Of a stretch of DNA of 64,000 nt, positions 1 to 10,407 are shown piece by piece. The notes beneath the pieces were generated by a model. It saw only the letters and a program-made list of their open reading frames with translations, searched no databases and had not been told where the DNA came from. Origin of the DNA: Pinus tabuliformis (taxonomy: Eukaryota; Streptophyta; Pinopsida; Pinales; Pinaceae); contig CM062818.1 in assembly GCA_031772625.1 (NCBI GenBank), positions 209,553,742-209,617,741 of the forward strand. Reading direction: 5' to 3'. The translations under genes and the position numbers were made by a program. Numbering within the stretch: position 1 is the stretch's first letter; each line of letters begins with the position of its first letter.

Positions 1-1887
1 AAGACATGAGGCATTTATTAACAATTTATTTATGAAAATAATAGAAATTAGGAGAAAAGGGAGGTGAAAGGTCATAAGTTGCATGTGAGGAGGAAAATAA
101 TGGAAAATGAAGAAAATAGAGGAAAAAAATGGAAAATGAAGAAAATGGAGGCCTCATTGATAAAAAGGCTTAAGAGGATCAATTGGTACCTTTTGTTAAT
201 TCAGTTTTGGAGCTATCTCTATTGTCTCTCTCTCATTCTCTTAGACACTTAAAGTTTTCTTGGAGCACTCTTGGCGGAGTGTGGCATACTTGAAGTTTTG
301 AAGAAAGAAGGAAAAGGTAGAGCAGGATAACGCAAGAGGACATCGAAATCAACAACTACAATAGGTTTTACTTGGAGGTAACGAGTTGCATGTATGTTTT
401 CCTCACTAGTTTTGGCATGCATGGCATATGCATGCGATTTCTTGGTTATGATCTGTCATTGGCATGGAGGATTTCCTAGATTGATAGTTGATTTTCCTAG
501 ACTTGCCATTTCCTCGATAGCCATGGCATTGTGGGTTCCTTTATTTTGTTTTCTGGTTGGTTCTCATGTTCCTTTGATTCTGGGTTGAGTTACTAGTTTC
601 TGGAAGCCTTAGTTGGACAAACACTCTGGAAGCTTTGTAACAACTTGGGTTGAGTTACTAGTCCTTGAAGCCTTGGTTGGAAAAACACTCTAGAAGCCCT
701 TGGTGTGTTGAGTTACTAGTCTTGGAAGCACTGGCTGGAAAATTCTCTGGAAGCCTGATGACAACTGTGGGTTGAGTTACTAGTCCGGAAGCCCTGGTTG
801 GAACAAACACTCTCGAGCCCTAGACAACTTGGGTAGAGACAAATCTGGTGATGGTCAGTGATGTATGATCGTGAGGTGGAATCACTGGTTAATGGTTGAG
901 GTGGTTTGGCCTCTGGAAGCCATGGATGGTTTTGATTGATTTGTTTCATGAGATCCCACATTCATGCTTGGAATATGGCATGGGGGTGATTAATTGAAAT
1001 AAATATTTGGTTCAACCTAGTCTATGGTCGGGTGGTTTGTGTAAGTCCCATACCTGGTTGAATTATGCAATCATCAATAAGAGTTCCCTTTCTCCTTGGT
1101 ATTTTATGGCTAAATATACTTGTTTATATGTGGCTTATATGGCTATTATAGCCTTGATATTTCTGTTGATTACATGCTAGTTATGAATGAGTTTTATGAC
1201 AGTGAAAATGTATGACTCCCATCATGTTTTGGTTATCATTGAATATACAATGAACGTATGGCTTAATAGATGGTAATGTAGTTGTTGTGATGAGGCATCA
1301 ATGCTTCTTAGTGATACTAAGATAAGTATGAGACCCCTATGCTTAGATATGTTGTTTAAACCTGTAGAATGCATATTGTGACATGTTTGGCGAAATGCCT
1401 ATCATGGATAGTAGGGGTGCAGTCAAGTTCTTGTTTAAGTAATTTTATTTGTATCATTGTTCTGATGTTATCTTTTATTTCTGGAAGTTTCATGGAGTAC
1501 CAGGTAGTGACTTGAGCGCTGGCCCTAAAAAAGTGGCACAAATTTTAGATTCGTAGGCACAAAACTACTTAGAAAAGTCCCCAGTCGCATGCATGCTCAT
1601 GGTGTGGGAGAGAATATAGGGTTCCAATCACACTCATGAACATGTTATGGGAGCGACTGAGGGTTTAATGCAGTAAAATGTTACTTTGTCTCAGGGCCTA
1701 GTCATCTAGAAGGCTTGGATGGCTCCTGGGGGTTCTGTAGTATGTCAGGAAGGTATGTGTAGTGTGTTCCATTGGTTCCACTTCCTTAATTGTCACATAG
1801 AAAGTTTAATTATATCATAGTAACTCTTCATCACATGTTATCCTAGTTGGATAGTTACTTGGGTAGATGTGGGAGGAATCTGTTACA
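1..1887 (+). mobile_element. Possible LTR (right part) of the basal Ty3/gypsy element
   Basis: No gene is recognisable here. The block ends in TGTTACA at 1881-1887, three bases before a primer-binding-site-like motif at 1891-1902, and gag of a gypsy element lies downstream on the same strand. It may therefore be an LTR whose start lies outside the window. I cannot find the left LTR end and there is no second copy in the window, so this rests only on position. The short open frames in it show no known domain. Confidence 0.35.
582..831. repeat. Four-copy tandem repeat, about 62 bp per unit
   Basis: Units begin near 582, 647, 706 and 769. Each starts with (g)gttgagttactagt, continues with a ggaagcc/ttggttgga segment and an 'acactct' block, and ends near 'acaactt'. 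The units differ by substitutions and small indels, so the array is old. It lies inside the presumed LTR of the basal gypsy element. Confidence 0.8.
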
Positions 1888-1890
1888 AAG

Positions 1891-1902
1891 TGGTATGAGA
1901 GA
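1891..1902 (+). other. Degenerate initiator-tRNA-Met primer-binding site
   Basis: The sequence TGGTATGAGAGA differs at two positions from TGGTATCAGAGC, the usual plant initiator-Met PBS. It lies just after a TGTTACA end and upstream of gypsy gag at 7964-9011, with the Penelope-like element inserted between them. It is the likely minus-strand priming site of the basal element. Confidence 0.45.
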
Positions 1903-2078
1903 ATGGTTCACTCAGACTGGATGGGCAATGTGTTGGCCATACATTCTTGTTGGTTACATATGTGATACTCATATGTGTGGTCTATGTGATTGTTGCTTAT
2001 GCATGGTTCTGATCATGGTTGTAGTGATGTCGACATGTGAAGATTGATGATGTTGTTGTATTGAGGCTTCTGTGATCC
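1903..2078 (+). mobile_element. Leader of basal gypsy element, left of the Penelope insertion
   Basis: This is a non-coding stretch between the PBS-like motif and the left end of the Penelope-like element. The leader resumes at 7603, after the insertion, and runs to the gag start at 7964. No recognisable coding domain is visible. Confidence 0.4.
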
Positions 2079-2289
2079 ATATCAAGTTTATGAGAGATTC
2101 TTCGGCGTAAATCACATGATATTTCATTTGTTGATGCGTTTCGAACCAACCAGTGTGGTTCATCGTCAGGACAAGTTGAATGAACAGATCAGGCAAAGCA
2201 AGTTAAATAGATAGAGCAGACCTCCAATGACTATATTCTGACAACAGCTAGATTTGACCAGTTAGTTAGGATAGGAAAATAACCATTAT

Positions 2290-3180
2290 TAATAAGATAA
2301 GTTACCCCTGTTAGTTATAAAATGGACCCCTTTTTTTTTACCATTTTAAATATGTATTAAAATAAAATAACTTAATTTAATAGGTAGTTAATAAAGATTT
2401 TATATCTAAAAATTAGAGTATTAGTTATAAAAGCATATAAAAAATATTAGTCAAAGGGTTGTTTCATACCCTTATTTATAAAATAAATCAATTATAAACT
2501 AGTTTAATTTTAGAATAATAATTAATTTATAAAACTTAAAAGATATAGAGTAATTTAAGGGTACTATAATAATGATATTATAAATATATATAAAATAAAA
2601 TAATTCAAATTAATGGTAAGTGATCCAAGTTACCGTGGTTAGTTATAAAATGGACCCCTTATAAATATGTATTAAAAAATAAATAAATTAACTCAATACT
2701 TAGCTAATAAAGATCTTATATCTAAACATAGAGTATTAGTTATAAAAGTAATTAAATATAAAAAAATATAAGTCAAAGGGCTTTTTCATACCCTTATTTA
2801 TAAATAAATATTAAAATAAATCAATTATAAACTAGTTTAATTTTAGAATAATAATTAATTTATAAAAGTTATAATAATGATATATATAAAATAAAATAAT
2901 TCAAATTAATGGTAAGTGATCCAAGTTATTAAATCTAAATATTAGAGTTGTTAGTTATAAAAGTTATAAATATGAATAAATAGTTATATTTATATTGAAA
3001 AGGGACTGTTTTAAACACTTATAAACATATTTAAAATAAATAAATTAAAAATAAATTAATTTTCAAATTAATATTTACAAAAGTTAATATATAAATATCA
3101 AAGTAATTTAAGGGAAGGAAAAATATTCTAATATTTAACATAAAAGTTGATTTTAAGGTTTAGATTATCATAGATTCATT
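2290..3180 (-). repeat. AT-rich 3' region of left Penelope arm with internal tandem units
   Basis: Very AT-rich sequence in which roughly 300-bp units recur, each with 'agttataaaatggacccctt', 'tataaacatagagtattag'-like and 'ggtaagtgatccaagtta' landmarks (two full units and a shorter third). It is the reverse complement of 6470-7390. It is the 3' untranslated part of the element, and no reading frame of note is present. Confidence 0.75.
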
Positions 3181-3335
3181 ACTAGACTATTATCTTTATT
3201 AACATAGAAAACACCACCAAAGGCCACAAGAAACAGTAAACCAGGGGAAACCTACAAACAACTAAACAAGAGGAGGGGAAGACAAGAAGACAACGACTAG
3301 GAGGAGAGGGTTGGGACCCAGCAACTACTTATTTT

Positions 3336-4421
3336 CTAGCCATCCTCCCTATTGAGATTGTTCAGTCTTTTTTCATTCTCAAGTGCTTCCCTAAATTTCC
3401 GGTGATGGAATTGGGACACTCTAGCAATAACACTAACCTCTTCGATACAGACATGATGATTGGTTTGCTCCACATGCTCCGCTAAAGTAGAAGACTTGGA
3501 CCTCCTATGTCTAAGGTCAGCTGCATGCTCACTAATCCTTTGATTAATGGAGCGACCAGTCTCACCAATATAGGGGGTCCCACATGAACAAGGAATAATA
3601 TAAACCCCTTTCATGTCCTTGGGGTCAATAGGATCCTTCACTGATCTAAGGGACCTACGAATGGTGTTAAGAGGTCTAAATGTCGAGGGGACATTATGCT
3701 TCTTAAGAATCCTCGCAATCTTATCCGTGGTCCCTTGAACAAACGGAAGATGGACAACAGGAATCCGCTCCTTCTTTTCCCTTTTAGTGAAAGAATTCTT
3801 AGCAGCCTTGAGGAAAGCCTTCTGTCCCAAGTGCCTACTATAACCATTCTCAACAAAGATAATAAGGAGATGGGATTTCTCCTCCTCGAAGCTCTTTTCA
3901 TCAGAGATCCTTAAGGCACGAGTGGCAAGGGTGTTGAGAACCCCCAACTTTTGAGCTGGGAAATGGTGGGAACTCACATGAAGATACTGCTCTATATGAG
4001 TTTTCTTACGAAACACTCGGTGGGAGAGGGAACCATCACTATTCTTAGAGATAAGAATATCAAGGAAAGGGAGGCAGCCATTGGTTTCTTGCTCCTTTGT
4101 GAACTTAATGGCCGAGGATTGACAACTGAGATGATTGAAGAAGAGGTCTAACTCCTCTTGGCCATGAGACTAGATGACATTAGTGTCATCCACAAATCTC
4201 TTCCAAAGTTTAGGCAGGAGGCGGGCTGAGTTAAGAGCCTTGGATTCAAAATCCTCCATAAAAATATTTGCAACAACAGGGGAAAGGGGTGACCCCATAG
4301 CAACCCCACAGGTTTGCTCAAAGAACTCACCTTCAAAACTGAAAAAGGTTGAAGTGAGGCAGATCTCCACTAGCCGAGCGGTATCAGGATCGGTAGGATC
4401 ATTAATAATATCAATAAGTTA
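3336..4421 (-). pseudogene. Penelope-like RT (C-terminal part) plus GIY-YIG endonuclease, left truncated copy
   Basis: The minus-strand frame is open from the inverted junction (4421) to a stop at 3336-3338, broken by one in-frame TAG at 4170-4172. It encodes RT motif B (CGVAMGSPLSP), motif C (FVDDT, about 4188-4202), the RT C-terminus, and a complete GIY-YIG domain with GVYIIPCSCG, YIGETGRS and NQRISEH. The right copy reads TGG at both stop positions: TVTWSHG corresponds to the TAG at 4170, and its frame continues WKISS where this copy stops at 3338. The N-terminal half, including RT motif A, is missing because the copy is truncated at the inverted junction. No frameshift is seen. It cannot make a functional RT. 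Confidence 0.85.
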
Positions 4422-6368
4422 AAATTTCTTAACATTTCTTCTAATGAGAATCATAGTTTAGTTAAGTTTAATCCTACTCCCCCTCCTTCTCATAGTAATA
4501 AGAAGGTTGTTAATTTGTCTAATTTCTCCTTTCCCACTTCTGCTTTTAAGGTTTTAGGCAAAGGATTAAATTTTGCCTTGGCCCTTAAGAAGATCCTGGT
4601 TGATAACATTATTTGTGGCATAGAATATGGGATTTGTGGTTTACCTGATAGTATTAAAAACACTATTAGGCAAGATTGTGCTGTTGTCCTGAGGAAGGCT
4701 AGGCCTCCTAAGAGCAACCTTAGCAGGGATGAATTTGAAGCCCTAAGATCCTTAAATCAGAACAAAGATATTGTTGTTCTGAAAGTTGACAAAGGTGGGG
4801 CTGCTATTATTCTTAACAAGGAAGACTACTACAATAAAATTCTAGAGCATCTTCATAATAGTGGAAGCTATAAGAAGCTTCCCAAAAACTCGTTAAAGAA
4901 GATCTCCAGGAATGTGGCCCTTGCCATTAAATCTAGTAACTCGGTGGGTCCCCTGCACAATAAACTCATTGAGAGCAATCCAATCACTCCTAGAATCTAT
5001 GGTCTCCCTAAAATTCATAAGGAAGGAGCTCCCCTTAGACCCATAGTCAACACCATTGGTGGTCCTACCTATCTTCTGGCTAAGTTCCTCACCTTAAAGC
5101 TTAAGCCCTTAGTTGGTCGTATAGGGTCCTACATTAAAGACTTGGCTTCCTTTATTGAGGATCTCAAGGACATTAAACTAGACTCTAGGGACATTCTGGT
5201 CAGTTTTGATGTTGTTTCCCTGTACACTTGCATCCCTATAAAGGAGGCCATGGAAGTGATCAACCATCTAACCGATCCTAATACCGATCGGTTAGTGGAT
5301 ATCTGCCTCACTTCAACCTTTTTCAGTTTTGAAGGTGAGTTCTTTGAGCAAACCTGTGGGGTTGCTATGGGCTCACCCCTTTCCCCTGTTGTTGCGAATC
5401 TTTTTATGGAGGATTTTGAATCCAAGGCTCCTAACTCAACCCGCCTCCTACCTAAAATTTGGAAGAGATTTGTGGATGACACTAATGTCACCTGGTCTCA
5501 TGGCCAAGAGGAGTTAGACCTCTTCTTCAATCATCTCAATTGTCAATCCTTGGCCATTAAGTTCACAAAGGAGCAAGAAACCGATGGCTACCTGCCTTTC
5601 CTTGATATTCTTATCTCTAAGAATAGTGATGGTTCCCTCTCCCACCGAGTGTTTCGTAAGAAAACTCATACGGAGTAGTATCTTCATGCGAGTTCCCACT
5701 ATTTCCTAGCTCAAAAGTTGGGGGTTCTCAACACCCTTGCCACTCGTGCCTTAAGGATCTCTGATGAAAAGAGCTTCGAGGAGGAGAAATCCCATCTCCT
5801 TAATGTCTTTGTTGAGAACGGTTATAGTAGGCACTTGGGATAGAATGATTTCCTCAAGGTTGCTAAGAATTCCTTCAGTAAAAGGGAAAAGAAGGAGAAG
5901 ATTCCTGGTGTCCATCATCTGTTTGTTCAGGGGACCATGGATAGAATTGCGAGGATTCTTAAGAAGCATAATTTCCCCTCGAAATTTAGACCTCTTAACA
6001 CCATTAATAAGTCCCTTAGACCAGTGAAGGATCCTATCGACCCCAAGGACATGAAAGGGGTTTATATTATTCCTTGTTCATGTGGGACCCCCTATATTGG
6101 TGAGACTGGTCGCTCCATTAATCAAAGGATTAGTGAGCATGCAGCTAACCTTAGACATAGGAGGGCCAAGTCTTTTGCTTTAGTGGAGCATGTGGAGCAA
6201 ACCAATGATCATGTCTGTATCAAAAAGGCTAGTGTTATTACTAGAGTGTCCCAATTCCATCACCAGAAATTTAAGGAAGCGCTTGAGATTGAAAAAAGAC
6301 CGAACAATCTCAATAGGGAGGATGGCTGGAAAATAAGTAGTTGCTGGGTTCCAGCCCTCTCCTCCTAG
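4422..6368 (+). pseudogene. Penelope-like RT and GIY-YIG endonuclease, longer copy
   Basis: One plus-strand frame runs from the inverted junction to TAG at 6366-6368, interrupted only by TAG at 5676-5678 and 5841-5843. There is no ATG near the front; the frame is open back into the left arm, so the true N-terminus has probably been lost. In order: an N-terminal region with GKGLNFA (about 4557-4578); a conserved YGLPKIHKEGAPLRPI segment (about 4997-5046); RT motif A SFDVVSLY (about 5203-5226); motif B GVAMGSPLSP; motif C FVDD at 5469-5480; then the GIY-YIG nuclease with GVY at 6057-6065 and YIG at 6093-6101. The left copy reads CAG at both TAG positions. The RT and nuclease would reverse-transcribe the element RNA at a nicked target. 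Family assignment is firm; activity is unlikely given the two stops. Confidence 0.9.
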
Positions 6369-6469
6369 TCGTTTTCTTCTTGTCTTCCCCTCCTCTTATT
6401 TAGTTGTTTGTAGGTTTCCCCTGGTTTACAGTTTCTTGTGGCATTTGGTGGCATTTTTTTATGTTAATA

Positions 6470-7390
6470 AAGATAATAGTCTGGTAATGAATCTATGATA
6501 ATCTAAACCCTTCAATTAACTTTTATGTTAAATATTAAAATATTTTTTCTTCCCTTAAATTACTTTAATATTTATATATTAACTTTTGTAAATATTAATT
6601 TGGAAATTAATTTATTTTAAATATGTTTATAAGTGTTTAAAACAATCCCTTTTCAATATAAATATAACTATTTATTCATATTTATAACTTTTATAACTAA
6701 CGACTCTAATATTTAGATTTAATAACTTGGATCACTTACCATTAATTTGAATTATTTTATTTTATATATATCATTACTATAACTTTTATAAATTAATTAT
6801 TATTCTAAAATTAAACTAGTTTATAATTGATTTATTTTAATATTTATTTATAAATAAGGGTATGAAACAACCCTTTGAATTATATTTTTTATATTTAATT
6901 ACTTTTATAACTAATACTCTATGTTGAGATATAAGATCTTTATTAACTAAGTATTAAATTGAGGTAATTTATTTTATTTTTAATACATATTTATAAGGGG
7001 TCCATTTTATAACTAACCAGGGTAACTTGGATCACTTACCATTAATTTGAATTATTTTATTTTATATATATTTGTAATATCATTATTATAATACCCTTAA
7101 ATTACTCTATATTTTTTTTAACTTTTATAAATTAGTTATTATTCTAAAATTAAACTAGTTTATGATTGATTTATTTTAATATTTATTTATAAATAAGGGT
7201 ATGAAACAACCCTTTGACTTATATTTTTTTTATATACTTTTATAACTAATACTCTAATTTCTAGATATAAAATCTTTATTAACTAGCTACTAAATTAAGT
7301 TAATTTATTTTAATACATATTTAAAATGGTAAAAAAAAAAGAAAAAAAAAAGGGGTCCATTTTATAACTAACACGGGTAACTTATCTTAT
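6470..7390 (+). repeat. AT-rich 3' region of right Penelope copy with internal tandem units
   Basis: Landmark 'aacttggatcacttacc' recurs at about 6723 and 7024, giving a unit of about 300 bp. The stretch is nearly all A/T and mirrors 2290-3180 on the other strand. It lies between the endonuclease stop and the outer end and is probably the 3' untranslated region. Confidence 0.75.
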
Positions 7391-7602
7391 TAATAATGGT
7401 TATTTTCCTGTCCTAACTAACTGGTCAAATCTAGCCATTGTCAGAATATAGCCGTTGGAGTTCTGCTCTATCTATTTAACTTGCTTTGCCTAATCTGTTC
7501 ATTCAACTTGTGCTGACGATGAACCACACTAGTTGGTTCAAAATGCGTCGACAAATGAAATATCATGTGATTTACACCGAATAATCTCTCATAAAATTGA
7601 TG

Positions 7603-7963
7603 GTGTTGTCGCGGAATTTGTCGTCATGAGTGTATGATTGGTTATGCATTGTTTATGCAAGTTAGTGCTTACATGTTGTCAAGTGTACATCGACATGGTT
7701 GTTATTTTCATACATGAGGTCATGATGTGTAATTGATATGGTCATGCATTGATGACTAGCCTATGGTTAGAATGATGCCTATATGTTGTTATATATATAT
7801 ATGTTATATGGCTAAATGATGTTATGATTATGGTTATACATGTATCATGCTAAATCGATTGATCTTGCAGATGAGATATCCTCCCTGAATTATGCTAAGG
7901 TGCATTGGTTTGTTTATGATTTGGTTTACCTGACATAAGATGCCTTGTAGGAAAGAGATCAAG
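7603..7963 (+). mobile_element. Leader of basal gypsy element, right of the Penelope insertion
   Basis: Non-coding sequence that continues the basal element after the Penelope insertion. It contains a short (TA)n run near 7790. No gene is visible before the gag start at 7964. Confidence 0.4.
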
Positions 7964-9011
7964 ATGACTAACAACATGGTAGACTACAACTCACAAGATT
8001 CTACTTATGGATCAAATGAGTAGCGTGGTGTTGGGAATTCTTCTGACTTAGCAGACACACTGAGAAGACTAAAGGAAAAAATAAGGAGTTGTAAAGTAGA
8101 CAATGACAAAATCATGCAGGAACATGAGAAACAAGCATAAGTCAATGCAATAATCCTTCAGAGTTTTTCATAATTGCAGAGAAAAGGATCACTTTAGATT
8201 AGCTACTGGCAGGAGGACAAAACTAATGGGGAATATGGAAATAGATAAGAGAGGTGATAGACACATATACTATTCTAGTTATGGTTCTGACAGGCACTAT
8301 GATCGTCATCGTTATCATCCTTAGAGGAGGAGTGACAAGGGATATTTTACAGATGAGTTTAAGAAAGAAAAGACACCTACATTTGATGGAGATATGAAGA
8401 AGTCACAGGATGCAGAAGCATGGTTGTTTGGAATGAATAGGTTCTTCAGATTACACGATTATTCAGAGAACATGACCACCATAATAGCTACATTCAGTTG
8501 TAAAGGTAAAGAAGATATTTGGTGGGAACATATAAATAATATCAGAGATATTTATGAAGAGGAGTTGACTTGGAGTGAGTTTGAGAGACTATTCAGGAAG
8601 AAGTATGTATTGGAGAGATACTATGATGACAGGGAAAAATAATTCTACGAGCTAAAGATGTGATCTTTGACTAATGAGGAGTACATTATCAGATTTCTAG
8701 AGTTGTTGAGGAACATGCCTTACCTCAAGGAGGAAATGGCCAAGATTCAAAGAATTATCAGTGGTTTTTCGATAACATTCAAAGACATGATTGAGTTTGA
8801 TGAGCCTAGGTCATTGGAGGAGACCATCTAGAAGTTAAAGCATTTTTATGAGCAATCAAAGCATAGATCTGAGGCTAAACTAGACTAGAAAGGTAGTGAA
8901 AACAACAAAGGAAAATGGGACAAGAAGCGAGCAAGACCTTAGGGTACAGGTAATAAAGAGAATCCAATGCCATCTAAGAAGTTCAATGCATCTGACAGAG
9001 GATAGGGAATT
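7964..9011 (+). pseudogene. Degenerate Ty3/gypsy gag (basal element)
   Basis: A possible start ATG is at 7964. The longest clean piece is 8394-8642 (82 codons), with the retrotransposon gag (capsid) pattern: 'TPTFDGDMKKSQDAEAWLF', 'FRLHDYSENM', a WW..H block and 'EFERLFRKKYV'. After a stop at 8642 the same frame continues with 'SLTNEEYIIRFLELLR' and a basic tail to about 9000, broken by several further stops. The first part (7964 on) is in another frame, so at least one frameshift exists. The gene is cut at 9011 by the copia-type LTR-A; the polyprotein resumes at 56572. Gag packages element RNA; this copy is dead. Confidence 0.8.
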
Positions 9012-10024
9012 TGTTGGGAAAAATACTAAGAGTGGGGGTGAATCAGCATTTTAAAAACTCACAATAATAATTTTCTTTTCTGAAATATATACGTGAATTT
9101 ACTGAACCCAACTCACATATGTACATGACTGTCGTAAAAGAAACTAGCGTATGCTTAGTAAACTTGTAAAACAACTAATTATTTATATGTTAAACTTAAA
9201 CCAAAATGTAAGAGATTTATCAAGAATTTGATAAGCAGTAAGCAGGTGTAGCAAGAATAGAATAAAGTATCGCACATAAGTAACACACTTGAACACCGAG
9301 ATTTAAGGTGGAAACCTAATGTGGGAGAAAACCACTTGGTGTTGTCATCTCTGACTTCTTTTTAATATAAAGAAAAATATTTTTACAATCTTGTATTGGT
9401 GCAGACTCATACCAACATGCAAGAACCCAACTGCAGAACGCTACAACCTTTGCTCATTCTTTAGCTCCTACTGGAAGGGATCTCCAATCTCCTGGCTCTT
9501 GTACTCGCATAAAATTGTACCAGTAAACAAGCATCAACCTGCAAAAGGCTAAAACCTTCAATCGTTCTCTAGATGCTACTAGAAGGGAGCTCCAACCCCC
9601 TAAACTGATTTACCAACTACTACTGGTAGGAAGCTCGAATTCCCTAAACTCCGGAGACCACGTTTCATAAATTTTGATACTGGATCCACCTGCTATAGCA
9701 CATCATAACTTGTAGGCCATGTTTCATCAAATTTTCAAATTGGACCCACTACCAACACTTAAACTCAATATCAATAATAAAATTGTAACTCATCACTATA
9801 AGACAATCATCAATCTCTGACACAACTAAATCAACCAATCACTGAAACCCAATCAAATAAAACCCAATCAACTGAAACTTAATCAAAACTCAACCAATCA
9901 ATTGGAACAGTCAGACTACTATAACCAGAATATTAAACATCATACTACATATTACAGAAACCATATTCTGTTACTGCAAATCTTGTTAAAACATCTGTTA
10001 AAATGTATATGCTACATCACTTAA
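9012..10024 (-). mobile_element. Copia-type LTR-A, segment 1
   Basis: It begins with TGTTGGGAAAAATACT at 9012, and the same sequence starts LTR-B at 34983. The two stay closely similar until about 10024, where a later insertion splits LTR-A. The element lies on the minus strand, because PBS and polypurine tracts (PPTs) of the family face that way. The LTR continues at 18183 and again at 30451, giving about 2.2 kb in total. No coding capacity is seen. Confidence 0.85.
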
Positions 10025-10148
10025 TGTTTGCATTATGGCACAGGTTTGGAGCTATGGCACAGGTGTTATCCTTGATGGCAACTCACTCTGGTGACAGATC
10101 TCAGTTCAGGCTTTCAGAATGAAGGAAAAGATATATACGCAAGTTCAC

Positions 10149-10393
10149 CTAGTTTTAGTATGGTTATTACTATTTTTATTTTTATTATTTTTATTTATCT
10201 TCTTTGTATATATTTTTAATATCATTTATTATTTAACATTTATGATTTATTATTTTTATTATTTATTATTAAGTGATTTATTTATTTTTCTATTATTAAT
10301 TATTAATTATTTTTATTATTTATTATTTATTATTATATTATTTATTATTATTCTTATTATTTATTATTTATTATTAAGGGGAGGGATATTACA
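10149..10393 (-). repeat. 3' LTR of the LARD-like element, truncated
   Basis: It matches only the last third of the 17427-18152 LTR, from 'agttttagtatggttatt' to the GGGGAGGGATATTACA terminus. Much of it is TTATT-type low-complexity sequence, which creates spurious hydrophobic open frames. The missing part includes the TGTAACAATCC terminus. Confidence 0.75.
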
Positions 10394-10407
10394 TACTCTC
10401 CCCCTTT
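10394..10407 (-). other. Polypurine tract of the LARD-like element
   Basis: Read on the minus strand it is AAAGGGGGAGAGTA, immediately upstream of the 3' LTR. A polypurine run in this position is the plus-strand primer of LTR retrotransposons. Confidence 0.75.

Larger units (their letters stand above)
2079..7602. mobile_element. Penelope-like element (GIY-YIG type) arranged as a giant inverted repeat
   Basis: Two copies of one retroelement are joined head to head. The left arm (2079-4421) is the reverse complement of about 5250-7602, and both 3' ends face outward. The right copy is longer: it carries an N-terminal region, reverse transcriptase and GIY-YIG endonuclease on the plus strand. The left copy is cut off inside the RT just after motif A and lies on the minus strand. 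RT plus C-terminal GIY-YIG nuclease defines Penelope-like elements; in plants these are known mainly from conifers, where they are thought to derive from an ancient transfer from arthropods. Homology of the outer ends stops at about 2079 and 7602. I could not define a convincing TSD. Inserted in the leader of the basal gypsy element. Confidence 0.9.

Noticed and set aside
1356..2196. Small open frames in the first 2.2 kb
   Set aside because: 60-75 codons, no domains, and they overlap presumed LTR/leader sequence or element boundaries.
2046..7615. A TSD around the Penelope-like element ('gatg.tgttgt' on both sides)
   Set aside because: The similar words are not at equivalent distances from the two ends and could be chance.
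7788..7803. (TA)n microsatellite as a regulatory site
   Set aside because: Short simple repeat; nothing links it to function.
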